Of a stretch of 57,165 nucleotides of DNA, positions 43,412 to 51,303 are shown one piece after another. The notes beneath the pieces were generated by a model, which was given only the letters and a program-made list of their open reading frames with translations, did no database searches and was not told the origin of the DNA. Each line of letters opens with the position of its first letter. Position 1 is the first letter of the stretch. Source of the DNA: Oscillospiraceae bacterium (lineage in GTDB: Bacteria > Bacillota > Clostridia > Oscillospirales > Oscillospiraceae). The stretch covers positions 1 through 57,165 of the forward strand of contig JAFTGE010000048.1 in the NCBI GenBank assembly GCA_017458085.1, in the 5' to 3' direction. The translations under genes and the position numbers were made by a program.

Positions 43412-43756
43412 ATGAGAACCAAAGCCGATATCCTCCCCGAATGCCCGGTGGCAACGACCGTCGCCTTGATCGGCAGCAAGTGGAAGCTGCTCATCATGCG
43501 GAATCTGATGTCGCGTCCCTGGCGCTTTAATGAGCTGCTCAAGAGCATCGACGGCATCAGTCAAAAGGTGCTGACCGATTCCCTGCGTTCCATGGAGGCT
43601 GACGGGATCGTCGCCCGCACCGTGTATGACGAGGTGCCGCCCCGGGTGGAATACTCCCTGACAGAGCTTGGCCAATCCATGCAGCCCATCATCAAATCCA
43701 TGGAGGTCTGGGGCACCGCCTACAAAGAACGCTTGCAGTCTGCGGGCGAGGTGTGA
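43412..43756 (+). CDS. HxlR-family transcriptional regulator
   Basis: A 114-residue winged-helix regulator of the HxlR/MarR-like type. It has the characteristic N-terminal CPVATTVALIGSKWKLLIMRNLM (Cys near residue 11), GISQKVLTDSLRSMEADGIV recognition region, and VEYSLTELGQSM wing. Many HxlR proteins use the N-terminal Cys to sense quinones, diamide or hypochlorite. GGAGG precedes the ATG at 43412. Divergence from the sirtuin-redox operon suggests that it controls it. Confidence 0.92.
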   Translation: MRTKADILPECPVATTVALIGSKWKLLIMRNLMSRPWRFNELLKSIDGISQKVLTDSLRSMEADGIVARTVYDEVPPRVEYSLTELGQSMQPIIKSMEVWGTAYKERLQSAGEV

Positions 43757-43864
43757 AGCAGCGCTCCCGCTTGTTATAGTGGAAAACCCCGATGAAATGA
43801 GGTATAATAAACTACCTTTTTTGAGCGTGAGGCGGAGACGGTCGGATTAGGGAGGCAGACGAGA

Positions 43865-44332
43865 ATGATTGAATGCAAAGAAGTCAAGCCCGAAAACAGA
43901 GAGCTTCTATGGAACATCCATCAAAAGTATCTCTACGAGATGACAGCCTACTATGATGATGAAATGGACGAATCCGGTAATTACCATTATGGGTACTTCG
44001 ATGCCTATTTTACCGAGCCGGAGAGGAAGGCGCTACTTATCTACGATAGTCAGGTTCTCGTCGGTTTTGCGATGATCAATCCGTACTCCTATATCAACGG
44101 ACAGCCCGATCATGTGCTGGCTGAGTTCACCATCTTTCCCATGTATCGAAAGAAGCACCTGGCGACGGACGCCGCAGAGGGCATTTTCTGTAACTTCGGC
44201 GGTAGTTGGGAAATCAAATACAATGAGAAAAATGCCGCCGCGAAGCGTCTGTGGACTCAGGTCACTGCAAAATACGATCCCCGGCGGTATCGCTACAGCG
44301 AGGATGAAACCGTTCTGTCCTTTTCAACTTGA
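43865..44332 (+). CDS. GNAT-family acetyltransferase
   Basis: A 155-residue GNAT-fold protein. The acceptor-side helices are at the N-terminus, and the strand-loop LAEFTIFPMYRKKHLATDAAEGIF (about 84-107) includes the acetyl-CoA pyrophosphate loop R-x-x-x-x-A. WEIKYNEKNAAAKRLW is the final conserved segment. The substrate is unknown. GGGAGG stands upstream of the ATG, and the MazG-like gene follows after 38 bases. Confidence 0.85.
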   Translation: MIECKEVKPENRELLWNIHQKYLYEMTAYYDDEMDESGNYHYGYFDAYFTEPERKALLIYDSQVLVGFAMINPYSYINGQPDHVLAEFTIFPMYRKKHLATDAAEGIFCNFGGSWEIKYNEKNAAAKRLWTQVTAKYDPRRYRYSEDETVLSFST

Positions 44333-44370
44333 GAGCCGATTCCGGTCTGACTTGACCTTGGGAGGAGAAA

Positions 44371-44697
44371 ATGGCTGATTTCAGTATAAACGAAATGCTT
44401 GAAATGCAGGAAGCATTGCAGGAAAAATATAAAGATATCTGGGAAGGGATATCCCCTGAGGTCGGGAAAAACAAACTTCTGTGGATGATTGGAGAAATTG
44501 GCGAAGTCGTTGATATTGTTAAGAAACATGGTGACGAAGCGGCAAGTCAGGATCAGGAATTGAGAGCGCAACTTGTTGAAGAATTGGCAGATGTCCTTAT
44601 GTATTACAATGATATTTTGCTTTGCTATGGGATATCGGCGGAAGAATTGAAACAATCTTATACCAGTAAGTTTGAGAAAAATATGAAACGCTGGTAA
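44371..44697 (+). CDS. MazG-like nucleotide pyrophosphohydrolase
   Basis: A 108-residue all-helical protein. LLWMIGEIGEVVDIVKKHG (about 36-54) and VEELADVLMYYNDIL (about 69-83) supply the ExxE and ExxD metal-binding groups of the MazG/dUTPase superfamily. It probably hydrolyses a non-canonical or damaged NTP to NMP and pyrophosphate. It may be co-transcribed with the acetyltransferase gene. Confidence 0.87.
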   Translation: MADFSINEMLEMQEALQEKYKDIWEGISPEVGKNKLLWMIGEIGEVVDIVKKHGDEAASQDQELRAQLVEELADVLMYYNDILLCYGISAEELKQSYTSKFEKNMKRW

Positions 44698-44948
44698 ATC
44701 CCGGTTTTATCTCCCCGCATTTTCCTTCACCCGGCGGTAGTAATCCCCCTCGATTTTTACTACCATTTGACTACTATTGACAGCCGCATTTTGCCGCATT
44801 TCGGCTAAGTCTATCATTGTGACCCCGATAAGCAGGCAAAGATACGCTTGGCAAATCGCGGCACACCGAAGACGTCCCTTGTGGAAAACGGGGCAGAATA
44901 CGGCTTTTTACACTGAAAGCGTCCCTTTAGGGAGGAGGCTGATCGCAC
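44698..44948. other. Intergenic stretch without a recognised gene
   Basis: A minus-strand frame here reads RDAFSV...FGVPRFAKRIFACLSGS, but it has no start or family I recognise. The stretch ends with AGGAGG near 44933, the ribosome site of the next gene. Confidence 0.4.
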
Positions 44949-45653
44949 TTGATAAAAATACTTTTTGTCTGCCACGGGAATATCTGTCGCAGCCCGATGG
45001 CCGAGTTTATATTGAAGGACATGGCTCAACGCGCCGGGAAAGAGGCGGAGCTGACCATTGCCTCTGCCGCCACCAGTTCGGAGGAACTCGGCAACGGCGT
45101 CTATCCCCCGGCTCGCCGCAAGCTGGCCGAGCACGGGATCTCCTGCGAGGGAAAGACCGCGCGCCGTATCCGGGAGGATGATTATGTAAACTACGATCTC
45201 CTCATCGGCTTCGACAGCGCCAACATGCGCAATATGGAGCGCAGCTTCCACGGCGATCCCGAGGGCAAGCTGCGCCTGATTACAGAATATATGGGCCGCC
45301 CCGACGCCATTGTGGATGATCCCTGGTATACCCGGGACTTTGACACCGCCTGGGAGGACATTTACGCCTGCTGCCTGGGGCTGATGAATACGCTCTACCC
45401 CACGGTGACGTTGGATTTCTCCGCCTGCCGGGAGCGTTCGGAGCTTTACGACATCATGGCCGACGCCATGCTGTGGCAGCCGGACTATGGCCGGAATCTG
45501 GACGCGCTGTACGACATTGTGACGGGGCTGCCTCATCTGGGCATGCGCTTTCGTCTGCTGCTCCCGGCGCAGGATGCCCCCTGCCGCGGCTATGCGGAGA
45601 TCATCGGCCAGGTGCTGGACGACGCCGGAGTCGAAACAGAGATTGCGCAATAA
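44949..45653 (+). CDS. LMW protein-tyrosine phosphatase fused to a barstar-like domain
   Basis: A 234-residue two-domain protein. Residues 1-152 are a low-molecular-weight phosphotyrosine phosphatase with P-loop CHGNICRS (Cys8, Arg14) and general acid Asp124 (VDDPWYTRD). Residues 153-232 match barstar: LDFSACRERSELYDIMADAM, then PDYGRNLDALYDIVTG, then VLDDAGVETEI. Barstar domains inhibit barnase-like RNases. The fusion is unusual. The start is a TTG with AGGAGG 10 bases upstream. No barnase-like gene is seen nearby. Confidence 0.88.
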   Translation: MIKILFVCHGNICRSPMAEFILKDMAQRAGKEAELTIASAATSSEELGNGVYPPARRKLAEHGISCEGKTARRIREDDYVNYDLLIGFDSANMRNMERSFHGDPEGKLRLITEYMGRPDAIVDDPWYTRDFDTAWEDIYACCLGLMNTLYPTVTLDFSACRERSELYDIMADAMLWQPDYGRNLDALYDIVTGLPHLGMRFRLLLPAQDAPCRGYAEIIGQVLDDAGVETEIAQ

Positions 45654-45666
45654 CCTTATATAGGAA

Positions 45667-45704
45667 GCAAGAGCGCGGCAGAACCTGCCGCGCTCTTGCT
45701 TTGT
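45667..45704. terminator. Bidirectional terminator
   Basis: GCAAGAGCGCGGCAG/CTGCCGCGCTCTTGC forms a 15-bp stem with loop AAC, followed by TTTGTC, between the convergent phosphatase-barstar and coiled-coil genes. Confidence 0.9.
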
Positions 45705-45711
45705 CGCTTTC

Positions 45712-46266
45712 TTATTCTCCGCCGATCCCCTGCATCTCACGGGCGATGGCGCCAACCTTGTCCTCAAGATCGGCCGGAACCTCATCATTTGGCGTCTTAC
45801 CGTCCTCCTCGGAGACCGTCAGCTCACAGAGAAACTGCTGCCACTGGGCATTGAGGGTCTCGATGGCGTCCAGATGCTGTTGCTTCATTTGGGAAATACA
45901 GCTCTCCACGCAGCGCACCGCGTGCTCTTGCTGGGTCTGAAGCGCTGTCTTCTCCACTTCGCGCCGGGCTTCGGCGCGGATGGCCTCGGCCTGCTCATTG
46001 GCCTCGCGCAATATTACGGCAGCTTGATCGTTTGCCTCGCGGACGATTTCCTCCGCCTGGCGGCGGGCCTTTTCCAGCACGCGCCTGGCCAGGGATTTGG
46101 CCGAGAGCAGCGTGTCCCCGATCTCAGTGCGCTGGCTGTTTAAGCTGTCCAGCTGGCTTTTCAGTTCCGCGTTTTCCTGGCTGGTTGAGTCCGCCCGTTT
46201 CTTGACATTCTCAAGCAGCGCTTTGACCTGATCCTCGTCATAGTATTTTTTCTTCTCCAGCGCCAC
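45712..46266 (-). CDS. DivIVA-like coiled-coil protein
   Basis: A 184-residue protein that is almost all coiled coil (about 20-140). It has the repeated RRQAEEIVREANDQAAVILREANEQAEAIRAEARREVEKT pattern seen in DivIVA/GpsB- and SepIVA-like proteins. A tail of acidic residues follows. No membrane segment is seen. A scaffold role at the cell pole or division site is possible from similarity of form only. The start is a GTG at 46266. Confidence 0.7.
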   Translation of the reverse strand: MALEKKKYYDEDQVKALLENVKKRADSTSQENAELKSQLDSLNSQRTEIGDTLLSAKSLARRVLEKARRQAEEIVREANDQAAVILREANEQAEAIRAEARREVEKTALQTQQEHAVRCVESCISQMKQQHLDAIETLNAQWQQFLCELTVSEEDGKTPNDEVPADLEDKVGAIAREMQGIGGE

Positions 46267-46468
46267 GGCACTTCACCCCAAGCTTTTTTGTCGATTATAG
46301 CAGATTGCATCTCCGGGTGCAACTGGAAAGCGTTTCCAAACACACATATCAAGAAACGAGCTTCGGTTGATTCTGCGCTGTGTCTCCTTGTAATGACAGC
46401 GGGAAGATACTTGCGCCGTCAGTCAGAGGCGGGTATAATACAGAAAATCGAAAAGGACGGGATCGAAC

Positions 46469-47074
46469 ATGTTTGAACAGCTGCACGATAGCTCCCTGTA
46501 TTTGCCGCTGACCGAAGAGATCACAGAGCTTCAGCGCAAATGCCTGGAGCTCCAGTACGACTATAACGCGACGCGCCCCACCGAGCTTGCCAGGCGCGAG
46601 ATGCTGCTGCGCGAAATGTTTGCGGAAATCGGCGAGGGAAGCTTCCTTGAGCCGCCGCTGCATGCCAACTGGGGCGGGCACTTTGTCCACATGGGGCGCA
46701 ATGTATACGCAAACTTTGGTCTGACGCTGGTAGATGACACGGAGATTTTCATCGGGGACAACTGCATGTTCGGACCGAACGTGGTCATTGCAACCGCCGG
46801 GCACCCTGTCCTGCCGGAGCTGCGCGCGCAAGGCTATCAGTATAACGCGGCGGTGCACATTGGCCGCAACGTCTGGGTCGGCGCGGGCGCGCTGATCCTG
46901 CCCGGCGTCAGCATTGGGGACGACACGGTCATCGGCGCGGGCAGCGTCGTCACCCGCGATATTCCGGCGGGCGTAGTGGCCGTGGGCAACCCCTGCCGTG
47001 TGCTGCGCCCCATCGGGGAGAGAGATCGGGAAACATATTTCCGGAATCTGCGCATCCCCGACGAGCTTCTTTGA
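46469..47074 (+). CDS. Sugar O-acetyltransferase (maltose/galactoside type)
   Basis: A 201-residue left-handed beta-helix enzyme of the Maa/LacA group. An N-terminal helical domain (TEITELQRKCLELQYDYNATRPTELARREMLLREMF) precedes hexapeptide repeats (IFIGDNCMFGPNVVIATAGHPV, with the catalytic His in TAGHP; VWVGAGALILPGVSIGDDTVIGAGSVV). It transfers acetyl from acetyl-CoA to a sugar. AAAGGACG precedes the ATG. Confidence 0.93.
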   Translation: MFEQLHDSSLYLPLTEEITELQRKCLELQYDYNATRPTELARREMLLREMFAEIGEGSFLEPPLHANWGGHFVHMGRNVYANFGLTLVDDTEIFIGDNCMFGPNVVIATAGHPVLPELRAQGYQYNAAVHIGRNVWVGAGALILPGVSIGDDTVIGAGSVVTRDIPAGVVAVGNPCRVLRPIGERDRETYFRNLRIPDELL

Positions 47075-47087
47075 CGCAAACCCGGCT

Positions 47088-47714
47088 CTATTTCCGGGCT
47101 ATTATCGTCAGGCGGTCGTTGGCCTCGTCATCATCGACCTCAACGGTGGAAAAGCCCGCCGCCTGGAGCGCGGTCTTGAGCTGTTGGCCGGTATAGACGG
47201 TCATGCCGTCAATGATTTTCGTCCAGCGCAGGGTCTTTTCATGCTTCCCGTCGGCCTCATTGACGATGAGAAAGAACCCGCCCGGCTTGAGCACACGGCA
47301 GACCTCCTTGAAACAGTCTGTCAGCCCCGGCCAGAAGTACACTGTCTCAAAGGCGGAAGCCACGTCAAAGCTGCCATCGGCGAAGGGAAGCTTCTCCACG
47401 GAGCCACGGACGATCTCGCAGCGTCCCGCGGCGATAGCCTCGGCATTGACGCGCAGTGATTTGGCAACAGAAACCTCCGAGTAATCCAGTCCCGTAACCT
47501 TCCCCCTGGGCGCCAGCTTGAGAAACTTTTTCACATTTGCCCCGCCGCCGCAGCCGCAGTCCAGCACCGCTTCATCCCCGCGCAGGGTGATGTGGCGCAG
47601 CCCCCATTTGGCCAGCTTTGCGTGGTCGCCGCTGTTCATGCCGGAAACCATCAGCTTCCCGATCAGGCCCGCCGGCCTGCGGGTATTGGCAAACACCTGT
47701 TGCAGGATACGCAT
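47088..47714 (-). CDS. Class I SAM-dependent methyltransferase
   Basis: A 208-residue methyltransferase. Motif I is AVLDCGCGGGANVKKFL (about 48-64), followed by VTGLDYSEVSVAKS with the acidic ribose-binding Asp, and FDVASAFETVYFWPGL and EVCRVLKPGGFFLIVNE as later motifs. The substrate is not evident. AAAGGATG precedes the ATG. A promoter and a dyad lie just upstream. Confidence 0.92.
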   Translation of the reverse strand: MRILQQVFANTRRPAGLIGKLMVSGMNSGDHAKLAKWGLRHITLRGDEAVLDCGCGGGANVKKFLKLAPRGKVTGLDYSEVSVAKSLRVNAEAIAAGRCEIVRGSVEKLPFADGSFDVASAFETVYFWPGLTDCFKEVCRVLKPGGFFLIVNEADGKHEKTLRWTKIIDGMTVYTGQQLKTALQAAGFSTVEVDDDEANDRLTIIARK

Positions 47715-47737
47715 TTTGCTTCATCCTTTCTTTTGTG

Positions 47738-47753
47738 GTTAGTTCATGCTAAC
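47738..47753. promoter_or_regulatory. Possible operator dyad upstream of the methyltransferase
   Basis: GTTAG-TTCATG-CTAAC is a perfect 5-bp dyad with a 6-base spacer. It lies between the -10 element and the methyltransferase start, where a repressor would block transcription. Confidence 0.5.
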
Positions 47754-47764
47754 TTTCTGTTTTT

Positions 47765-47793
47765 ATTATAATGGTCATTTTTGCAAATTGCAA
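47765..47793 (-). promoter_or_regulatory. Promoter of the methyltransferase gene
   Basis: On the minus strand TTGCAA (47788-47793) and TATAAT (47765-47770) are 17 bases apart. Confidence 0.75.
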
Positions 47794-47824
47794 GCACGGG
47801 AGCGGGTTCCTTTCTGATTTCCTA

Positions 47825-47854
47825 TTGCCGAAATGCAGAAGAATATGTTATAGT
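47825..47854 (+). promoter_or_regulatory. Promoter of the MgtC gene pair
   Basis: TTGCCG (47825-47830) and TATAGT (47849-47854) are 18 bases apart, about 42 bases upstream of the first mgtC-like ATG. Confidence 0.6.
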
Positions 47855-47895
47855 AGCAAAGTTAAAACTTATGAACAGCTTCAAGGAGATACCCT

Positions 47896-48618
47896 ATGGA
47901 GGCTTCCTATCTGGAACAGTTTAACTTTGTGTCCGTGTTGCTGCGGCTGATGCTGGCCATGGCCTCCGGCGCGGCGATCGGCTTCGGCCGGTCGCGAAAA
48001 AAGCAAAACGCCGGCTTTCGGACGTATATTCTGGTAAGTCTCGGCGCGGCGCTGACCATCCTGATTTCCCTGTATGAATATCAGATGCTGGTCGGCCCCT
48101 GGGCCGAGGCCGCTGCCTACACGGATCTGAAATTCGACGCCTCCCGCTTTGCTGCCCAGGTGGTCAGCGGCATCGGCTTTCTGGCCGCAGGCACCATCAT
48201 TGCCATTGCCCACCGGCAGGTTTCCGGCCTGACCACGGCCATCGGCCTGTTTGCCGCCGCCTGTCTTGGGATCGCGGCGGGCGCCGGCTACTACGCCTGT
48301 GTGATCACCGCGGCCCTGCTGGTCATCTTCACGATGGAGACCATGAAGCCCATCGAGGTGGGCTTCAAGCGCCGTCTGCGCAACATGACCGTCTCCGTCA
48401 CCTACGGAAAAGACAGCGATGTGGCCGCCATCGTGCGCACCATGGAAGCAAGCGGCGTGCAGCTGTTCGACATCGACGTGGAACGCAGCCAGGCCGAGGG
48501 GACCCCCACCGCTATCTTCACGATGAAGCTCAGCCGGGAAAATTCCTCTCATGCGGCCCTGCTGTCCTCGGTGGCCGAGCTAAGCTGCGTGCAGTCCGTC
48601 CAGGAACTGATTTCTTAA
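47896..48618 (+). CDS. MgtC/SapB-family membrane protein, copy 1
   Basis: A 240-residue protein with four to five helices in the first 140 residues: LRLMLASGAAIGFGRSRKKQNAGFRTYILVSLGAALTILIS contains the family's first conserved block, and VSGIGFLAAGTIIAIAHRQVSGLTTAIGLFAAACLGIAAGAGYY the second. A soluble ACT-like domain (about 155-240) follows. The usual GxExGxxRK acid is replaced by GFGRSRKK. Family members are tied to Mg2+ limitation or membrane potential control. AAGGAG precedes the ATG, and copy 2 follows after 15 bases. Confidence 0.9.
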   Translation: MEASYLEQFNFVSVLLRLMLAMASGAAIGFGRSRKKQNAGFRTYILVSLGAALTILISLYEYQMLVGPWAEAAAYTDLKFDASRFAAQVVSGIGFLAAGTIIAIAHRQVSGLTTAIGLFAAACLGIAAGAGYYACVITAALLVIFTMETMKPIEVGFKRRLRNMTVSVTYGKDSDVAAIVRTMEASGVQLFDIDVERSQAEGTPTAIFTMKLSRENSSHAALLSSVAELSCVQSVQELIS

Positions 48619-48633
48619 AGGAGGCCACGCGAT

Positions 48634-49344
48634 ATGCTGTCCCTGTTTGATCCGCTGCGGGATCTGTCCAATATCAATACGGTCATCCGTCTCCTGTTCG
48701 CCTTTGTGTGCGGCGGTGCGATCGGCATGGAGCGCTCCGCCAAAAACCGCGCCGCCGGCCTGCGTACGCACATTCTGGTATGCCTGGCCGCCTGTGCCGC
48801 CTCCATGACGGGCGTCTACCTCTATCTCAATCTCCATCTGCCCACAGACATCTCCCGTCTGGGCGCGCAGATCGTCTCCGGCCTGGGCTTCATCGGCGCG
48901 GGCACCATCTTCGTCACCAAAAAGCCCACCGTCAAGGGGCTGACCACGGCGGCGGGTCTGTGGACCTCCGGTGTGATCGGTCTTGCCATCGGCGGCGGCT
49001 TTTTTGAGGGTGCTCTGGCTGTCACGGCCTTTGTTCTGATTACGGAGGTTTTCTTCTACCGGATCACCATGAACCTCCGGCGGCCATCCATCTTCGCCCT
49101 GCGCATCTGCTACAGCGATAAGGACGCCCTTGATCAGGTCATGCGCTACTGCAAGGACAAGCGCATCGTCATCTTGCAGCTGCAGGTCACAAGCCGCCCC
49201 GACGAAGACGCTCCGGTCTACGACGCCGTTGTATCGCTCCGTCCCCGGCGTGAGGTCAACCGGGAGCTCCTGCTGTCGCACATCTTGGAAATACCCGGTA
49301 TTCTTTCCGTTCGAGACGGCACCACGACCGAGGAGGTCGTGTAA
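48634..49344 (+). CDS. MgtC/SapB-family membrane protein, copy 2
   Basis: A 236-residue paralog of the previous gene. CGGAIGMERSAKNRAAGLRTHILVCLAACAASM keeps the conserved Glu (GMERS) missing from copy 1, and QIVSGLGFIGAGTIFVTKKPTVKGLTTAAGLWTSGVIGLAIG is the second block. A C-terminal ACT-like domain follows (about 150-235). The pair may form a heteromer. AAAGGAGG lies upstream of the ATG. Confidence 0.92.
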   Translation: MLSLFDPLRDLSNINTVIRLLFAFVCGGAIGMERSAKNRAAGLRTHILVCLAACAASMTGVYLYLNLHLPTDISRLGAQIVSGLGFIGAGTIFVTKKPTVKGLTTAAGLWTSGVIGLAIGGGFFEGALAVTAFVLITEVFFYRITMNLRRPSIFALRICYSDKDALDQVMRYCKDKRIVILQLQVTSRPDEDAPVYDAVVSLRPRREVNRELLLSHILEIPGILSVRDGTTTEEVV

Positions 49345-49353
49345 GCTTCTGCA

Positions 49354-49392
49354 AAAGAAAACTCCCGCCAGAGGCGGGAGTTTTCTTTTGCG
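49354..49392. terminator. Bidirectional terminator
   Basis: AAAAGAAAACTCCCGCC/GGCGGGAGTTTTCTTTT forms a 17-bp stem with a short loop between the second mgtC-like gene and the convergent GH5 gene. Confidence 0.95.
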
Positions 49393-49399
49393 CTCGGGA

Positions 49400-50350
49400 T
49401 TACAGGTCGTTCAGCAGCCTGGCGCGTACGGCGTCCATGCGTTTGTCAGCCAGGCCGAAGTCCATCTCCTTGTAGCTCCACAGGCAATGCGGAATGCCAT
49501 GGCGCTTAAAGACGGCGTTGATGGCCTGATACCAGGGCAGCGCTTCCTCCGGCGGCACAACATCGATAACACCGTACTCGCCGCAGTAGAGTTCCGCGCC
49601 CTCACACGCGGCCTTCTCGATGGCCGGGGCAAAGAGTTCTTCAAAGAATTGCTCATCGGCGCCGCTGGCGGCAAAGGTCAGTCCGGTCTTATGGTGCAGC
49701 TCCGGCATCCAGTAGGCGCCCTGGTGCGTAAACTCGATGGGCTCATAGCAATGGAAATTATAGACGACGCGGTTATCCCAGGGCGCGTCCAGCTCCGGCA
49801 GGGTGCGGGCACTGTTGTGGTGGTAGCTGCCGAGGAGGATCACCGTTTCGGGCGCATATGCGCGGATTCGGCGGATCACTTCGGCGCTGATGCGCTTCCA
49901 TGCAGGGAGGTACTTTGCCTCGGTGACTTCGTTTAGAAGCTCAAAAGCCACGCGGTCCTGCATACCGCCAAACCGCCGGGCCGCCTCCTCCCACAGGGAA
50001 TAGAACAGCGCCTGATACCGCTCGCTTTCAAAGAAGCCCGCTTCATGCTCCCCCGCGTCGAAGGAGAAGCCCTGGGTCTTGTGCAGATCAAGCACGGCCT
50101 TGAGGCCGTATTTTTCACAGAGGGCCAGAGCGGCGGCCAGACGCTCAAAGCCGTCTTCGATCAGACTGCCGTCGGCGTTTTGGACGATATTATAATCAAA
50201 GGGAATGCGCACGTGGTCAAAGCCCCAGGCCGCGATCTGCTTGAAGTCCGGCTCGGTGATGAAGCTGTCCAGGCGCTCTGTGCTGTAGTCGCACTGGGAA
50301 AACCAGCCGCCGAGGTTGACGCCTCTTTGGATTCCCATTTCTTTTAACAT
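49400..50350 (-). CDS. GH5 family glycoside hydrolase, cytoplasmic
   Basis: A 316-residue (beta/alpha)8 enzyme. HVRIPFDYN (about 47-55) is the GH5 arginine block, VAFELLNEVTEA holds the acid/base Glu (about 141), VVYNFHCYEP the His/Tyr pair, and ELYCGEYGVID the nucleophile Glu (about 258). There is no signal peptide, so it acts on imported oligosaccharides, probably beta-glucosides or beta-1,3/1,4-glucan fragments. ATG at 50350 has AGGAGG 6 bases upstream; an ATG 21 bases earlier would overlap that site. It ends the minus-strand transport operon. Confidence 0.92.
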   Translation of the reverse strand: MLKEMGIQRGVNLGGWFSQCDYSTERLDSFITEPDFKQIAAWGFDHVRIPFDYNIVQNADGSLIEDGFERLAAALALCEKYGLKAVLDLHKTQGFSFDAGEHEAGFFESERYQALFYSLWEEAARRFGGMQDRVAFELLNEVTEAKYLPAWKRISAEVIRRIRAYAPETVILLGSYHHNSARTLPELDAPWDNRVVYNFHCYEPIEFTHQGAYWMPELHHKTGLTFAASGADEQFFEELFAPAIEKAACEGAELYCGEYGVIDVVPPEEALPWYQAINAVFKRHGIPHCLWSYKEMDFGLADKRMDAVRARLLNDL

Positions 50351-50368
50351 AAGTACCTCCTGAACCTT

Positions 50369-50398
50369 CAAACGGCTCTCCTGCGGGAGAGCCGTTTG
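50369..50398 (-). terminator. Intercistronic hairpin, permease-GH5
   Basis: CAAACGGCTCTCC/GGGAGAGCCGTTTG is a strong stem just upstream of the GH5 ribosome site. It could terminate part of the transcripts or stabilise the upstream mRNA. Confidence 0.7.
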
Positions 50399-50415
50399 CC
50401 TTGTTTTTGTTTGAA

Positions 50416-51288
50416 TCAGCCCTTGACAGCGCCGGCCGTAGCGCCCTTGATGATGGACTTGGAGAGGATGATGTACACCACCATGACCGGCAGGATCGCC
50501 AGCAGGATGAACATGTACACCTTGCCCATGTCGAACTTGGAGTAGTCGGCAGAACGCAGCTGGGCGATCATGATCGGCACGGTCTTCATCTCCGCCTTGG
50601 TCAGCAGCAGGGAGGGCAGGAAGTAGTTGTTCCAGGACTGGACGAAAGAGAAGATCAGCTGCACCGCCAGCGCGGGCTTGAGCATGGGGAGAATGATGGT
50701 GTTGAAGGTGCGGAACTCATTTGAGCCGTCCACGCGTGCAGCCTCCACAATCTCCATGGGCAGTACGCTCTCCATGTATTGCTTCATATAGAAGAACACA
50801 ATGGGCGCGGCAATGCCGGGCAGGATCAGGACCAAATAGTTATTGGTCAGGCCGAACTTGTAGCAGATCTGCACAAAGCCGGCGGCGGACACCTGGCTGG
50901 GGATGACCATGATGGCCATGATGAAGGTAAAGGCGGCCTTCTTGAGCTTGAAGTCATAGGCGTGGATGCCATAAGCCGTCAGCGCAGAGAAATAGGTGGT
51001 CAAAATCGCGGTCAGAGACGCGACCAAAAAGCTGTTGAGCAGACCGCGGGGGATGTTAATGGAGGAATCTGTCCATGCGTTTTTCAGGTTCTCCAACATA
51101 TGGCCGCCGGGAACAAGTGTGAAGCCCGCCTGCAGCTGGCCGTTGGAGCGCGTGGCGTTGATGATCAGCATGTAGAAGGAGAACAGGCACAGGATGGACA
51201 GGAAGATCAGGACAATATAGACGACAACGCGAAGCGCCGTCAGCTGAGCGCGGGCCTTACGGCTGTCAGCGGAATTACTTTTGGTCAT
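50416..51288 (-). CDS. Sugar ABC transporter permease (MalG-like), beta-glucoside locus
   Basis: A 290-residue permease with six helices, the EAA loop VEAARVDGSNEFRTFNTIILPMLKP (about 190-214) and the C-terminal SKSIIKGATAGAVKG. GGGAGGG precedes the ATG. It lies 15 bases after its partner permease. It is clearly paralogous to the permease at 32.1 kb but more divergent than a recent copy. Confidence 0.95.
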   Translation of the reverse strand: MTKSNSADSRKARAQLTALRVVVYIVLIFLSILCLFSFYMLIINATRSNGQLQAGFTLVPGGHMLENLKNAWTDSSINIPRGLLNSFLVASLTAILTTYFSALTAYGIHAYDFKLKKAAFTFIMAIMVIPSQVSAAGFVQICYKFGLTNNYLVLILPGIAAPIVFFYMKQYMESVLPMEIVEAARVDGSNEFRTFNTIILPMLKPALAVQLIFSFVQSWNNYFLPSLLLTKAEMKTVPIMIAQLRSADYSKFDMGKVYMFILLAILPVMVVYIILSKSIIKGATAGAVKG

Positions 51289-51303
51289 TTCCTTATCCCT
51301 CCC

